A stretch of DNA of 64,000 bases, taken from NCBI RefSeq assembly GCF_020177595.1, contig NZ_JAHTBL010000003.1, positions 310,001-374,000 on the forward strand. The letters run 5' to 3'. Source of the stretch: Cognatishimia sp. MH4019 (GTDB lineage: Bacteria; Pseudomonadota; Alphaproteobacteria; Rhodobacterales; Rhodobacteraceae). The position numbers and the translations under genes are program-made. Below are positions 26,041-34,232 of the stretch, in pieces. How positions within the stretch are numbered: position 1 is the stretch's first letter; the number at the start of each line of letters is the position of its first letter. The notes beneath the pieces were generated by a model, which saw nothing but the letters and a program-made list of their open reading frames with translations, was not told where the DNA came from and searched no databases.

Positions 26041-26063
26041 GGTTTCGCATGCGAAACCTGGTT
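26041..26063 (+). terminator. Perfect palindrome and T-rich tail after the HerA-like gene
   Basis: GGTTTCGCATGCGAAACC is an 18-bp perfect palindrome starting on the base after the stop codon, followed by TGGTTTT. It probably serves as a weak terminator or 3' end stabiliser. Confidence 0.5.
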
Positions 26064-26168
26064 TTCGAGAGGCGGTCCTTGATATCATTGGACCTTTTTT
26101 CGCGCGACTTAACATAATACTTGAGGCGTCGTAACGCACTGTAAATAAATGAAATATTAAGGTTGATG

Positions 26169-26200
26169 CGCCCGGGTCAGATGGTTGATCCGGGCGTAAT
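26169..26200. terminator. Hairpin between convergent HerA-like and CorC-like genes
   Basis: CGCCCGGGTCA (26169-26179) pairs with TGATCCGGGCG (26186-26196), 11 bp with one G-U pair in plus-strand RNA, followed by TAATTT. It lies just beyond the 3' end of the minus-strand gene. Confidence 0.55.
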
Positions 26201-26204
26201 TTCG

Positions 26205-27512
26205 TCAAAGCTTGCGGATTTTCAGCTCGGTCAGACGGTTTGCTTCGCGGCCTGCGACCTCGAAGCGGAAGCCGTGGAAGCTGAAGCACTGTCCGGTGGT
26301 GGGGATCATCTGCGCCTCGTGGATCACCAAACCGGCAACCGTGTTGGCTTCCTCGTCGGGCAATGTGTAATCGGTGGCGCGGTTGAAATCGCGGATTGTC
26401 ATACCGCCATCAATCACGAAGTTTCCGTCACCGTCCCGCTGCACGTCCTGTTCGTCTTCGGTGTCGAATTCATCGGCAATTTCTCCGACGATTTCTTCCA
26501 GAATATCCTCCAGCGTGATCAGGCCCTGCAGTGCACCGTATTCATCCACGACCAGTGCAAAGTGTGTGCGACGGCGTAGAAACTCGCGCATCTGATCGTC
26601 CAGCGTGGTGGTTTCCGGCACGAAATAGGGCGGCATGGCGACGTCGCGGATTTCAAACGAGGCCAGCGCTTTCTCCGACGCGTTGGGGCCGCGCATCACC
26701 TTATCCATGCCGCGCAGCAGGTCTTTGGCGTGAATGACGCCGACGATGTTTTCCGGCTCGCCGTCGTAGACGGGCAGGCGGGTATGGGCGCTTTGCAGAC
26801 ATTGCGACAGGATCGTTTCGGGATCATCCGCGGCGTTGATCATCTCGATGCCAGAGCGGTGGAGCATGATCTCTTCGACCACGCGGTCTCCCAGATCCAA
26901 CGCACCCAGGATGCGGTCGCGGTCTTCTTTCTCGACCACGCCTTCGGAATGGCCCAATTGAAGCGCGCCTGCGATTTCCTCGCGGACTGCAAGGATGTGG
27001 CTGTCGGGGTCGGTCTGCACGCCGAAAAGGCGCAGCACGACGCGTACGAAGGCGCGCACGGCGGATACGATCGGGGCGAAGACCATGATGACGACGCCAA
27101 TCACAGGGGCGACCAGAGACGCGGCGCGTTCGGCATTGGTTATCGCGTAGGTTTTGGGCAGCACTTCCGCAAAAACGAGGACCAGAAGCGTCATCACAAG
27201 GGTGGCCAGCGCCACACCACTTTCGCCAAACGCGCGGGTGAACAGCGCTGTGGCGAGCGAGGCGGCGAGGATATTCACAAGGTTGTTGCCCAAAAGGACC
27301 GACCCGATCAGCCGCTCATTATCCTCGGTGATCTTGAGCGCCTTCTCTGCGCCCGCGCTGCCCTTGTCGGCCTGGCTGCGCAGCTTGCCGCGCGAGGCGG
27401 CGGTGAGCGCGGTTTCCGAGCCGGAGAAGAACCCCGAAAGGATCAAGAGAACCATAATGGCGCCTGCGGTGATCCAGAAGGCGCTATCAAGAAGAGGTGA
27501 AACAGTGTCCAT
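26205..27512 (-). CDS. CorC/HlyC-family CBS-domain membrane protein
   Basis: This 435-residue protein has an N-terminal DUF21 (CNNM) membrane domain with about four helices and the motif SGFFSGSETALTAASRGKLR (residues about 24-43). Two CBS domains follow at about 205-330, and then a C-terminal CorC_HlyC domain. Relatives are implicated in magnesium or cobalt efflux; the older name haemolysin is misleading. I chose ATG 27512 (MDTVSPLLDSAF); the longer frame upstream has no family similarity. It diverges from the phosphoesterase gene with 70 bases between them. Confidence 0.9.
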   Translation of the reverse strand: MDTVSPLLDSAFWITAGAIMVLLILSGFFSGSETALTAASRGKLRSQADKGSAGAEKALKITEDNERLIGSVLLGNNLVNILAASLATALFTRAFGESGVALATLVMTLLVLVFAEVLPKTYAITNAERAASLVAPVIGVVIMVFAPIVSAVRAFVRVVLRLFGVQTDPDSHILAVREEIAGALQLGHSEGVVEKEDRDRILGALDLGDRVVEEIMLHRSGIEMINAADDPETILSQCLQSAHTRLPVYDGEPENIVGVIHAKDLLRGMDKVMRGPNASEKALASFEIRDVAMPPYFVPETTTLDDQMREFLRRRTHFALVVDEYGALQGLITLEDILEEIVGEIADEFDTEDEQDVQRDGDGNFVIDGGMTIRDFNRATDYTLPDEEANTVAGLVIHEAQMIPTTGQCFSFHGFRFEVAGREANRLTELKIRKL

Positions 27513-27582
27513 AAGGGCTGTGATTGTCCGAAGTTGAATGCGATAGCTGCAAATTGGTGTGCATTGCAGGAAAGAGCAAGGG

Positions 27583-28377
27583 ATGGTGATCCGCGATCTG
27601 GGCGAATTGTCGGGGGATGTGCTTCTGTTCGGGGGGCCGTATTCGAATTTGCAGGCGGCAGAGGCGCTTTTTACGGCGTGCGGAGATATCCCGCGCGGCA
27701 ACCGGATTTGCACGGGCGATGTGGTCGCCTATTGCGCGGACCCGGTGGCGACCTGGGATCTGGTCGCGAGGCAGACGGGCTGCGTGGTGGCAGGCAATTG
27801 CGAGCAACAATTGGCCACGCGCGCGCCCGATTGCGGCTGCGGCTTCGAAGGGGGTACGACCTGCGATTTGCTGTCGCGCGGGTGGTATCCGTATGCGGAT
27901 GCGCGCGTGACAGACGTCCAGCGCGCGGCGATGGCGGGCTGCCCGGATATTGCGGTTTTTGCTCATGCGGGCCGCCGGGTGGCGGTGATCCATGGCGGCG
28001 TCACGGATATCGCGAGGTTCATCTGGTCGGTGAGCCCAGCAAAGGTCTTTGCCGAGGAACGCGCGGCACTTGAGGCTTTGACGGGCCCCGTGGACATGAT
28101 CGTGGCGGGCCATAGCGGCATCGCGTTTACGCGTGATTTGGGCGGCTGCCTTTGGGCGAATGCAGGGGTGATCGGGATGCCGCCGCATGACCGGAGCACG
28201 GCCACGGAATATGCGGTGTTGAGCGCGGATGGCGTGCGGCTGCACAAGCTCGACTACCCCGCCGCCGAGGCCCGTGCGTCGATGGAGGCCGCAGGTTTGC
28301 GTCAAGGGTATCATGCAGCGCTCACAACGGGCGTTTGGCCAAGCGAGGACGTGTTGACGGAAACGCTCCGCCACTGA
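27583..28377 (+). CDS. Metallophosphoesterase-like protein
   Basis: This 264-residue protein resembles calcineurin-like phosphoesterases of the YfcE/bacterial diadenosine phosphatase type. Matching parts are LLFGGPYSNLQAAEALF at the N-terminus, CTGDVVAYCADP, GNCEQQL, VIHGG and AGHSG. The canonical first metal motif DxH is altered (FGGPYSN), so metal binding and activity may be weakened. It is cysteine-rich in the middle (CGCGFEGGTTC). I prefer ATG 27583; GTG 27559 would add eight residues. The stop is followed directly by gene-end motif copy 3. Confidence 0.75.
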   Translation: MVIRDLGELSGDVLLFGGPYSNLQAAEALFTACGDIPRGNRICTGDVVAYCADPVATWDLVARQTGCVVAGNCEQQLATRAPDCGCGFEGGTTCDLLSRGWYPYADARVTDVQRAAMAGCPDIAVFAHAGRRVAVIHGGVTDIARFIWSVSPAKVFAEERAALEALTGPVDMIVAGHSGIAFTRDLGGCLWANAGVIGMPPHDRSTATEYAVLSADGVRLHKLDYPAAEARASMEAAGLRQGYHAALTTGVWPSEDVLTETLRH

Positions 28378-28400
28378 CTTCTTTTGTCTCTAAATACCTG
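28378..28400 (+). repeat. Gene-end motif copy 3 (after the phosphoesterase)
   Basis: It begins one base after the stop codon with CTTCTTTTGTCTCTAAATAC and then CTG. It matches copy 5 at 34165-34187 at 20 of 22 aligned positions, although the two follow unrelated genes on opposite strands. Confidence 0.55.
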
Positions 28401-28411
28401 AAATCCCGCGC

Positions 28412-29338
28412 TTAGCCGTCTTTCGCCAGCGGATGATTTTCAAGAACCAACTCGCGCAGGCGCTCATCCAGCACATGGGTGTAGATCTCGGTTGTGGCGA
28501 CATCCGCATGGCCCAGCAGCGTCTGGATAGAGCGCAGATCGGCCCCATTGGCCAACAAATGCGTGGCAAAGGCGTGGCGCAAGGTATGGGGGGTCACTTT
28601 CTCGGGGCTGACGCCGCCTGCGACCGCAAGCTCTTTGATCAGAGCGTAGAACCGATGCCGGGTCAGGTGGCCCGCCTTGGCGCGGGTCGGAAAGAGATAG
28701 CGCGACGCTGGCAGGCCTTTCTCGCGGGCGGCATCCTCGGCGTCGTCGCGATCAGCGAGCCAGACCGCAAGCGCATCGCGCGCGGGCGGTGAGAGGGGGA
28801 CCATGCGTTCCTTGCCGCCCTTGCCCATGATCAGCAGCATGCGCGGATCGCCACGGGCGGCGGACACGGGCAAGGAGACCAGTTCGCTCACGCGCATGCC
28901 GGTGGCATAGAGCAGCTCCATCAGGCAGGTGTTGCGCAGCCGGTCGCTATCAGAGCGCCCTGTCTCGCGCGCTGCGGTCAACAGACGGTCCACCTCCATC
29001 ACATCAAGCGTCTTGGGCAGGTGCTTGTCGCGGCCCGGCCCTTTGACTTGAATGGCCGGATTATCGGCGCGCCAGCCTTCTTCAAACGCGAAACGATACA
29101 GTTGCTTTATGGCCGAGAGACGCCTTGCGCGGGTCGATTTGGCGAGGCCCTGGGCGTCGCAATGGATCAGGTATTTCTCGACATCCTCGCGCGTGGCGGT
29201 TTCGAAATCGGTTTTCCGTCCTTCGAGCCAATCCGCGAAATCCTTCAAGTCACGCCCATAGGCCAATTGCGTATTCGTGGCGGCGTCAAGCTCGGCCGCC
29301 TGAGCCTCCAGAAAGGCCTGGATGCGGGTGGCCATCAT
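28412..29338 (-). CDS. xerD: Tyrosine recombinase XerD
   Basis: XerD resolves chromosome dimers at dif together with XerC and FtsK. The 308-residue protein has an N-terminal SAM-like core-binding domain (1-95) and a C-terminal catalytic domain. Arg is in GMRVSELVSLP, the HxLR box is HTLRHAFATHLL, and the nucleophile Tyr is in TTEIYTHVLDERL. Full length and context argue for a housekeeping enzyme rather than a phage integrase. The ATG overlaps the stop of the upstream unknown gene by four bases. Confidence 0.93.
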   Translation of the reverse strand: MMATRIQAFLEAQAAELDAATNTQLAYGRDLKDFADWLEGRKTDFETATREDVEKYLIHCDAQGLAKSTRARRLSAIKQLYRFAFEEGWRADNPAIQVKGPGRDKHLPKTLDVMEVDRLLTAARETGRSDSDRLRNTCLMELLYATGMRVSELVSLPVSAARGDPRMLLIMGKGGKERMVPLSPPARDALAVWLADRDDAEDAAREKGLPASRYLFPTRAKAGHLTRHRFYALIKELAVAGGVSPEKVTPHTLRHAFATHLLANGADLRSIQTLLGHADVATTEIYTHVLDERLRELVLENHPLAKDG

Positions 29339-30858
29339 CCGGTGCTGCGCCCCAGAACAAGCGCTTGCAGGGCCGCGCGGCGGGCCACGTCTTCCAGACC
29401 GACTTGCCGGAAGAGCCGTAGCGCGTCGGTTAGTTGCGACGGATCGCCTTGCATGCCGGCCTCAAAACGGGTGATCGCGCGCAAGACGGCCTCACCGATT
29501 TGGTTTTGACTGACCAGCTGGGCCAGCTCAGCGGGCGCAGCCGCCCCGTCAAACCCGTTCGACAGGGCGTTTTGCACCGCGCCGCGGGGGGAGGCGATTG
29601 TCGTGCCGCGGGCGAGCGCGATCAGGGCTGCGTCCCGCGTGGGCTTGCCCAGCTTGGGCACAAGCGTCTCATAGCTGTCCGAGAGGGCGGCAAGCTTCAA
29701 TGCAATTTCGGCCTCAGGGCCATCCAAGGGCAATGCAGCAAGACGGTCTGCGAAAATCTGCGCGAAAATCGCCTCTGTCCCACTGGCCTGCATGGCGCGC
29801 CAGGCAGGCAGCAGCGCTTTGCTGACCGCACCGGGATCGCGCGCTTCGAGCGCAGTTTCCAGCACCTGAATGGCCTCGACCCGGTCCCAGACACCGCCAG
29901 AGGCCGAGGGCAGACGCTGGGTATAGATGCCGATCATCTGATTGGGATCGACAGCCCCGGTTCGCGCCAGGCGCTCGACCGCGTCCAATTGGGCTTTCCA
30001 GCCATTGCGCTGCTCCAGATCGGCGACGGCGAAGGCGCGCGGAAGCGTGGCGGTGGGCAAGGGCTCTCCGATCGCTTCGAACATGCGGAAGGTCAGGGGC
30101 GTGATGCGGTCGGGGGCGGCGATGGGTTCGCCTTCATAAAGCTCGGGATCGAGAAAGCGCGACAGGAGCGCTTCGGTGCCTTCGTCGATCTGGCCCAGCG
30201 CGCGGGCGGTGCCAAGGGTCAGCGCGGCTGCATTCCAGTCGCCACCGCGCGCAAGGCAGAAGATGCGCGAGGGCAGGGTGAGCGTGATCGCGTTGTTCTC
30301 AGACAAGGCAGCACAGACGCGGGTTTCAGCGCCGGTGAGCAGGGCAGCATCCAGCCAGCGCTGCACAAGAGCGGGGCTGTCGGGGCCAGCGCGTTCCACA
30401 AGGGCCAAGGCTTGGGCCACCCGGCCCGTATCAAGCAGGGTGTCGACGCGTGCGCGCAGCAGCAGCCCATCAGGGTCGCTGCCCAAAGGCGGGTTCAGCT
30501 CAGCCAGCACCAGCGTTTCCAACAGGCTTTGCATGGCAGGCGTTTCAACCTTGTGATTGGCTAGGATCAGATTGGCGAGTGTCATCGCGTCCGAACTGCC
30601 CCAGAGATCGGCAGGCAGCCCGGTCACCGATTGGGGCAGCAAGCCAACGGCGACCGCATCGGGATCATCCAGAGGTGTTACCGTGATCTCGCCCACAGCA
30701 GCGCTGTCGGTGACGGGCGGCTCTCCGGTCGGGACGGGCTGGACCACGGGCGTGCTGATACTGTCTGAAAGCCAGTCAATTGCCGAAAGCGGACCATCCT
30801 GAGCCGCAGCGGCGCAGGCCGTCAGGCCAAAGGCGAGCGTTAGTCCCTTAGTCCACAT
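29335..30858 (-). CDS. Exported helical protein of unknown function, upstream of xerD
   Basis: This 507-residue protein starts with a signal peptide (MWTKGLTLAFGLTACAAAA), then a Pro/Val-rich linker and a long alanine- and leucine-rich helical region that looks like an alpha-solenoid. I do not recognise a family or a catalytic motif. I chose ATG 30858, which gives a clean signal peptide; the open frame extends a further 25 codons upstream. Its start overlaps the stop of a 49-codon gene by 11 bases, and its stop overlaps xerD. A periplasmic role is likely. Confidence 0.75.
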   Translation of the reverse strand: MWTKGLTLAFGLTACAAAAQDGPLSAIDWLSDSISTPVVQPVPTGEPPVTDSAAVGEITVTPLDDPDAVAVGLLPQSVTGLPADLWGSSDAMTLANLILANHKVETPAMQSLLETLVLAELNPPLGSDPDGLLLRARVDTLLDTGRVAQALALVERAGPDSPALVQRWLDAALLTGAETRVCAALSENNAITLTLPSRIFCLARGGDWNAAALTLGTARALGQIDEGTEALLSRFLDPELYEGEPIAAPDRITPLTFRMFEAIGEPLPTATLPRAFAVADLEQRNGWKAQLDAVERLARTGAVDPNQMIGIYTQRLPSASGGVWDRVEAIQVLETALEARDPGAVSKALLPAWRAMQASGTEAIFAQIFADRLAALPLDGPEAEIALKLAALSDSYETLVPKLGKPTRDAALIALARGTTIASPRGAVQNALSNGFDGAAAPAELAQLVSQNQIGEAVLRAITRFEAGMQGDPSQLTDALRLFRQVGLEDVARRAALQALVLGRSTG

Positions 30859-30997
30859 CCAACGTGACCGGTTCACGGATTTCGGTTTTTGTCGGTGCAA
30901 AGTCCGCCCCCAGGATCGGCCCGATATAGGCAAAGCCGATCAATCCAATACCTGCCAATAGAACAAGCATGAATAATAGCTTGAACACCCTGATCAT
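30848..30997 (-). CDS. 49-residue single-helix membrane protein
   Basis: The frame starts with ATG at 30997 (MIRVFKLLFMLVLLAGIGLIG) and ends with EIREPVTLDVD. A GAGG ribosome binding site is nine bases upstream. A basic start, one hydrophobic helix (about residues 5-25) and an acidic periplasmic-side tail suggest a type II single-pass protein. It overlaps the start of the 507-residue exported protein, so the two are probably coupled and may interact. It diverges from aroK. Function is unknown. Confidence 0.7.
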   Translation of the reverse strand: MIRVFKLLFMLVLLAGIGLIGFAYIGPILGADFAPTKTEIREPVTLDVD

Positions 30998-31119
30998 TCT
31001 GCGCCTCTTTTCGGTCGTCCTGCCAACGTCTTTTGTCTGGCCGTTTTTATATATGGCCTTTCGTTCAAGTTCACGTCATTCAGGGAGAAAGTGCAAGGAC
31101 TAAGCGGGGGCGCGCCGAT

Positions 31120-31674
31120 ATGGGCTACATCGTGAAAAAGACCATTGTCATGGTCGGCATGATGGGCGCTGGCAAAACCGCCGTGGGGCGCGCCTTGGCG
31201 GCGCGCTTGGGCGTGCCGTTTCTGGATAGTGACGAGCAGATCGTAGCCGCGGCCAACATGTCTATTGCCGAGATTTTCGAGCGCGATGGCGAGGCGTTCT
31301 TTCGCGCCCGCGAAGCCGAGGTGATCGAGCGGCTTTTGCGCGAGGAGCGGGGCGTGCTGTCGACCGGGGGCGGTGCGTTTCTGGCGCAGGCCAACCGCGA
31401 GATGATTTCCGAGATTGGCGTATCGGTCTGGCTGAAGGCGGATCTGGCGTTGCTGTGGTCGCGGGTCAAGCACAAGGATACGCGGCCTTTGCTGCGCACG
31501 GCTGATCCTCGTGAGACCTTGCGCGGGCTTTACGAGGCGCGCGTGCCGCTTTACGCGCAGGCCGATCTGACCGTGCAGGCCGAGGCGCGCTATTCCATCG
31601 ACGACATGACCGATGCAGTGCTGATTGCCTTGAAAGACCGCCCCGATGTTTTGGAGATGACAAATGGCTCTTGA
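31120..31674 (+). CDS. aroK: Shikimate kinase
   Basis: It phosphorylates shikimate at the 3-position, the fifth step of chorismate synthesis. The 184-residue NMP-kinase fold has Walker A GMMGAGKT (residues 13-20), the shikimate-contacting LDSDEQI, FRAREAEV and STGGGAFL motifs, and a lid arginine in KHKDTRPLL. I chose ATG 31120; the ribosome binding site is weak. The next gene, aroB, starts 11 bases before its stop, giving the common aroK-aroB pair. Confidence 0.94.
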   Translation: MGYIVKKTIVMVGMMGAGKTAVGRALAARLGVPFLDSDEQIVAAANMSIAEIFERDGEAFFRAREAEVIERLLREERGVLSTGGGAFLAQANREMISEIGVSVWLKADLALLWSRVKHKDTRPLLRTADPRETLRGLYEARVPLYAQADLTVQAEARYSIDDMTDAVLIALKDRPDVLEMTNGS

Positions 31675-32779
31675 GACCGTTCATGTGCCGCTGGAGGGGC
31701 GCGCCTATGACATTCACATAGGCGCCGGGCTTTTGGCAGAGGCGGGCGCCTATATTGCGCCTTTGCTGCGCCGCAAGCGTGTGGCGGTTGTAACGGATCA
31801 GACCGTGGGGGCCTTGCATCTGGAGGCGTTGCAAGCGGGCTTGGCAGCGGAAGGTATCGAAATGGTCGCGCTGGCGCTGCCGCCTGGGGAAAGCACTAAG
31901 GGCTGGCCTCAGTTTGAGCGCTGCGTCGAGTGGCTTTTGGCCGAAAAGGTCGAGCGCAACGATGTGGTCGTGGCCTTTGGCGGCGGTGTGATCGGGGATC
32001 TGGTGGGGTTTGCGGCGGCTGTGTTGCGACGCGGTGTGCGGTTTGTGCAAATCCCCACATCGCTGCTGGCGCAGGTCGACAGCTCGGTCGGGGGCAAGAC
32101 CGGGATCAACGCGCCGCAGGGCAAGAACCTGATCGGGGCGTTTCACCAGCCGTCTTTGGTGCTTGCGGATACGGGGCTTCTGGGCACGCTGACGCCGCGC
32201 GATTTTCTGGCAGGCTATGGCGAGGTCGTGAAATACGGGCTGCTGGGGGACGCGGCGTTTTTCGATTGGTTGGAGGCGCAGGGGCCAGCGCTGGCGGCAG
32301 GAGATATGGGCGCGCGGATCGCGGCCGTCAAACGCTCGGTCCAGATGAAGGCCGAGATCGTGTTGCGCGACGAGACAGAGCAGGGCGACCGGGCGCTGCT
32401 GAACCTTGGCCATACGTTTTGCCACGCGTTAGAGGCGGCGACGGGCTACGGCGACCGTTTGCTGCACGGCGAAGGGGTCGCCATTGGCTGCGCGCTGGCG
32501 TTTGAGTTGTCCTCGCGGATGGGGCTGTGTTCGCAAGAAGACCCAAGCCGGGTACGCGCCCATTTGAGCGCGATGGGGATGAAGGTGGATCTGAAGGATA
32601 TCGAGGGCGATCTGCCAGACGCCGAAGGGCTGCTGGCGCTGATGGGCCAGGACAAGAAAGTCGTAGATGGTCAGCTGACATTTATTCTGGCCCGCGGGAT
32701 CGGGGAGGCCTTCATCACCTCCGAAGTGGACCCGCAGACCGTCAAGACCTTGCTCAGCGACGCACTCGCGCAACGATAA
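31664..32779 (+). CDS. aroB: 3-dehydroquinate synthase
   Basis: It converts DAHP to 3-dehydroquinate, the second step of the shikimate pathway, using NAD and a divalent metal. The 371-residue protein shows VAFGGGVIGDLVGFAAAVLR, PTSLLAQVDSSVGGKTGIN (near 150) and the metal-binding GHTFCHALE and LHGEGVAIG histidines. It overlaps aroK. After the stop come a bidirectional hairpin and gene-end motif copy 4. Confidence 0.96.
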   Translation: MALETVHVPLEGRAYDIHIGAGLLAEAGAYIAPLLRRKRVAVVTDQTVGALHLEALQAGLAAEGIEMVALALPPGESTKGWPQFERCVEWLLAEKVERNDVVVAFGGGVIGDLVGFAAAVLRRGVRFVQIPTSLLAQVDSSVGGKTGINAPQGKNLIGAFHQPSLVLADTGLLGTLTPRDFLAGYGEVVKYGLLGDAAFFDWLEAQGPALAAGDMGARIAAVKRSVQMKAEIVLRDETEQGDRALLNLGHTFCHALEAATGYGDRLLHGEGVAIGCALAFELSSRMGLCSQEDPSRVRAHLSAMGMKVDLKDIEGDLPDAEGLLALMGQDKKVVDGQLTFILARGIGEAFITSEVDPQTVKTLLSDALAQR

Positions 32780-32794
32780 CGCGCAAAAACGATA

Positions 32795-32827
32795 AAAGGC
32801 AGAGCCCGGGCCCTGCCTTTCGCTTTT
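32795..32827. terminator. Bidirectional terminator between aroB and ssb
   Basis: AAAGGCAG (32795-32802) pairs with CTGCCTTT (32813-32820), with an inner GCCC/GGGC stem, and CGCTTTT follows. It serves the convergent aroB and ssb genes. Confidence 0.8.
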
Positions 32828-32847
32828 CCGATAGTATTGGGAAGCCG

Positions 32848-32870
32848 CTTTCGCTTTTTCCAAATATCCG
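32848..32870 (+). repeat. Gene-end motif copy 4 (after aroB)
   Basis: CTTTCGCTTTTTCCAAATAT followed by CCG lies 28 bases after the aroB terminator stem, in aroB orientation. The AAATAT ending differs by one base from the AAATAC of the other copies. Confidence 0.4.
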
Positions 32871-32900
32871 CGCCGCAGGCATGCCTGACGGCTGCCGTCC

Positions 32901-33401
32901 TCAGAACGGGATTTCGTCGTCGATATCGCCGCCAGCGGGTGCACCGCCACCGCCGCCGTAACCACCGCCCTGATTGCCGCCGCCGCCGCCATAACCGCCG
33001 CCGGACTGGTCGCTGACATAGCCACCGCCGCCGCCGCCCTGGCCGCCATCGCGCCCGTCAAGGAAGGTCATCTCGCCTGCGTAGGGGCGCAAGACGACCT
33101 CGGTTGAATAGCGGTCCTGACCGGATTGGTCCTGCCATTTGCGGGTCTCCAGCTTGCCTTCGAGATAGACCTTGGAGCCTTTGCGCAAATATTGCTCGGC
33201 CAGACGGGCGAGGTTTTCATTAAAGATCGCAACTGAATGCCATTCGGTGCGCTCTTTACGCTCGCCGCTATTGCGGTCTTTCCAGGTCTCAGAAGTTGCA
33301 ATGCGCAGATTGCAGACCTTGCCCCCGTTCTGGAAGGTACGTACTTCGGGGTCGCGCCCGAGATTGCCGATCAGAATGACCTTGTTTACCGATCCTGCCA
33401 T
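32901..33401 (-). CDS. ssb: Single-stranded DNA-binding protein
   Basis: It coats single-stranded DNA in replication, repair and recombination. The 166-residue protein has an OB-fold ([20 protein letters not shown] at the start, then [29 protein letters not shown]), a glycine-rich linker with GGGGG and YGGGGG runs, and the acidic protein-interaction tip DDEIPF. I chose ATG 33401; the longer frame adds 11 unlikely residues. It diverges from the lytic transglycosylase gene. I saw no GTTC-N7-GTTC box upstream, unlike some alphaproteobacterial ssb genes. Confidence 0.96.
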   Translation of the reverse strand: MAGSVNKVILIGNLGRDPEVRTFQNGGKVCNLRIATSETWKDRNSGERKERTEWHSVAIFNENLARLAEQYLRKGSKVYLEGKLETRKWQDQSGQDRYSTEVVLRPYAGEMTFLDGRDGGQGGGGGGYVSDQSGGGYGGGGGNQGGGYGGGGGAPAGGDIDDEIPF

Positions 33402-33480
33402 TTGGGTTCTCCTCGAATCTTGCAGCTGTTTCACGCGACGCTACATGACCGCGTCGTGGTTAAAAATGGGTTAGTGCGAA

Positions 33481-33510
33481 TTGACGCTGGCGAATTTCAG
33501 GATTTTATCT
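33481..33510 (+). promoter_or_regulatory. Possible promoter of the lytic transglycosylase gene
   Basis: TTGACG at 33481-33486 is followed after 18 bases by TTATCT at 33505-33510, about 40 bases before ATG 33552. The -35 is good and the -10 is moderate. Confidence 0.4.
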
Positions 33511-33551
33511 ATATTTCGCGTAACGTGGACGGTGGAGAGGCAATAGACAGG

Positions 33552-34142
33552 ATGAAACCTGTATATCTTCTGACGAGCTTGGTGTGTTTTTCTTTCCCGG
33601 TTGGCGCCATTGCCGAAGGATTGAACTTCAGTTCAAAGAACCGGTCCTCCTTGTTCAAATCGCAAACCAGCGTGCTGGATAAGCGCGCGGCGTCGCAATA
33701 TGCGGCCTCGATCAAGCTGGTGCCAAAAAGCGTGATGGTGCCGTCGAAATTCTCGAGCCCGCGCTATAATGGAAAATATCGCGGCCAGTATCTGAACATG
33801 GCTAAAGCAGCGGCGCGCAAACATAACGTTCCTGAGGATTTGTTTTTGCGCCTTGTGCAGCAAGAAAGCGCATGGAACCCGAACGCGCGATCCCACAAGG
33901 GCGCTATGGGGCTGGCGCAGTTGATGCCTGCCACGGCGCGCTATCTGGGCGTGAACGCAAATGATCCGCGTCAGAACCTGGAAGGCGGCGCGCGTTATCT
34001 GCGCAAGCAATATGACGAGTTCCGGTCCTGGCGCTTGGCGCTGGCAGCATATAATGCGGGGCCTGGGGCGGTGAAAAAGCATGGGGGTGTGCCACCCTTC
34101 CGCGAGACCCGCAATTACGTGCGCGTCATTTTGGGCAGCTAG
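33552..34142 (+). CDS. Lytic transglycosylase (SLT domain)
   Basis: This exported enzyme cleaves peptidoglycan glycan strands to anhydro-muropeptides. From ATG 33552 the 196-residue protein has a signal peptide ([22 protein letters not shown], processed near residue 21), a basic linker, and a compact SLT domain. The catalytic Glu105 is in [11 protein letters not shown], followed by [10 protein letters not shown] and the [11 protein letters not shown] motif. The frame is open far upstream, but that part is antisense to ssb and I do not consider it coding. A bidirectional terminator follows. Confidence 0.9.
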   Translation: MKPVYLLTSLVCFSFPVGAIAEGLNFSSKNRSSLFKSQTSVLDKRAASQYAASIKLVPKSVMVPSKFSSPRYNGKYRGQYLNMAKAAARKHNVPEDLFLRLVQQESAWNPNARSHKGAMGLAQLMPATARYLGVNANDPRQNLEGGARYLRKQYDEFRSWRLALAAYNAGPGAVKKHGGVPPFRETRNYVRVILGS

Positions 34143-34164
34143 GTCCTGCGGCAGCCGTCTTTTT

Positions 34165-34187
34165 AGGTATTTTGAGACAAAAGAAAG
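34165..34187 (-). repeat. Gene-end motif copy 5 (after the ABC ATPase gene)
   Basis: On the minus strand this reads CTTTCTTTTGTCTCAAAATA followed by CCT, immediately beyond the terminator stem of the peptide-transporter operon. It is nearly identical to copy 3. Confidence 0.55.
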
Positions 34188-34188
34188 C

Positions 34189-34211
34189 AGGCCGGTCGCG
34201 AGGACCGGCCT
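34189..34211. terminator. Bidirectional terminator between transglycosylase and ABC operon
   Basis: A perfect 9-bp stem AGGCCGGTC (34189-34197) and GACCGGCCT (34203-34211) with a five-base loop has T-rich sequence on both sides. It lies 22 bases after the ATPase stop. Confidence 0.85.
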
Positions 34212-34232
34212 TGTTTCGTTTTATCCAGCCGG

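Noticed and set aside
28412-29338. Tyrosine recombinase as a sign of a mobile element
   Set aside because: Length, motifs and operon context fit housekeeping XerD. No attachment repeats, phage genes or other integrative features lie nearby.
33237-33551. N-terminal extension of the lytic transglycosylase frame
   Set aside because: This part is antisense to ssb and its promoter region; the downstream ATG 33552 gives a proper signal peptide.
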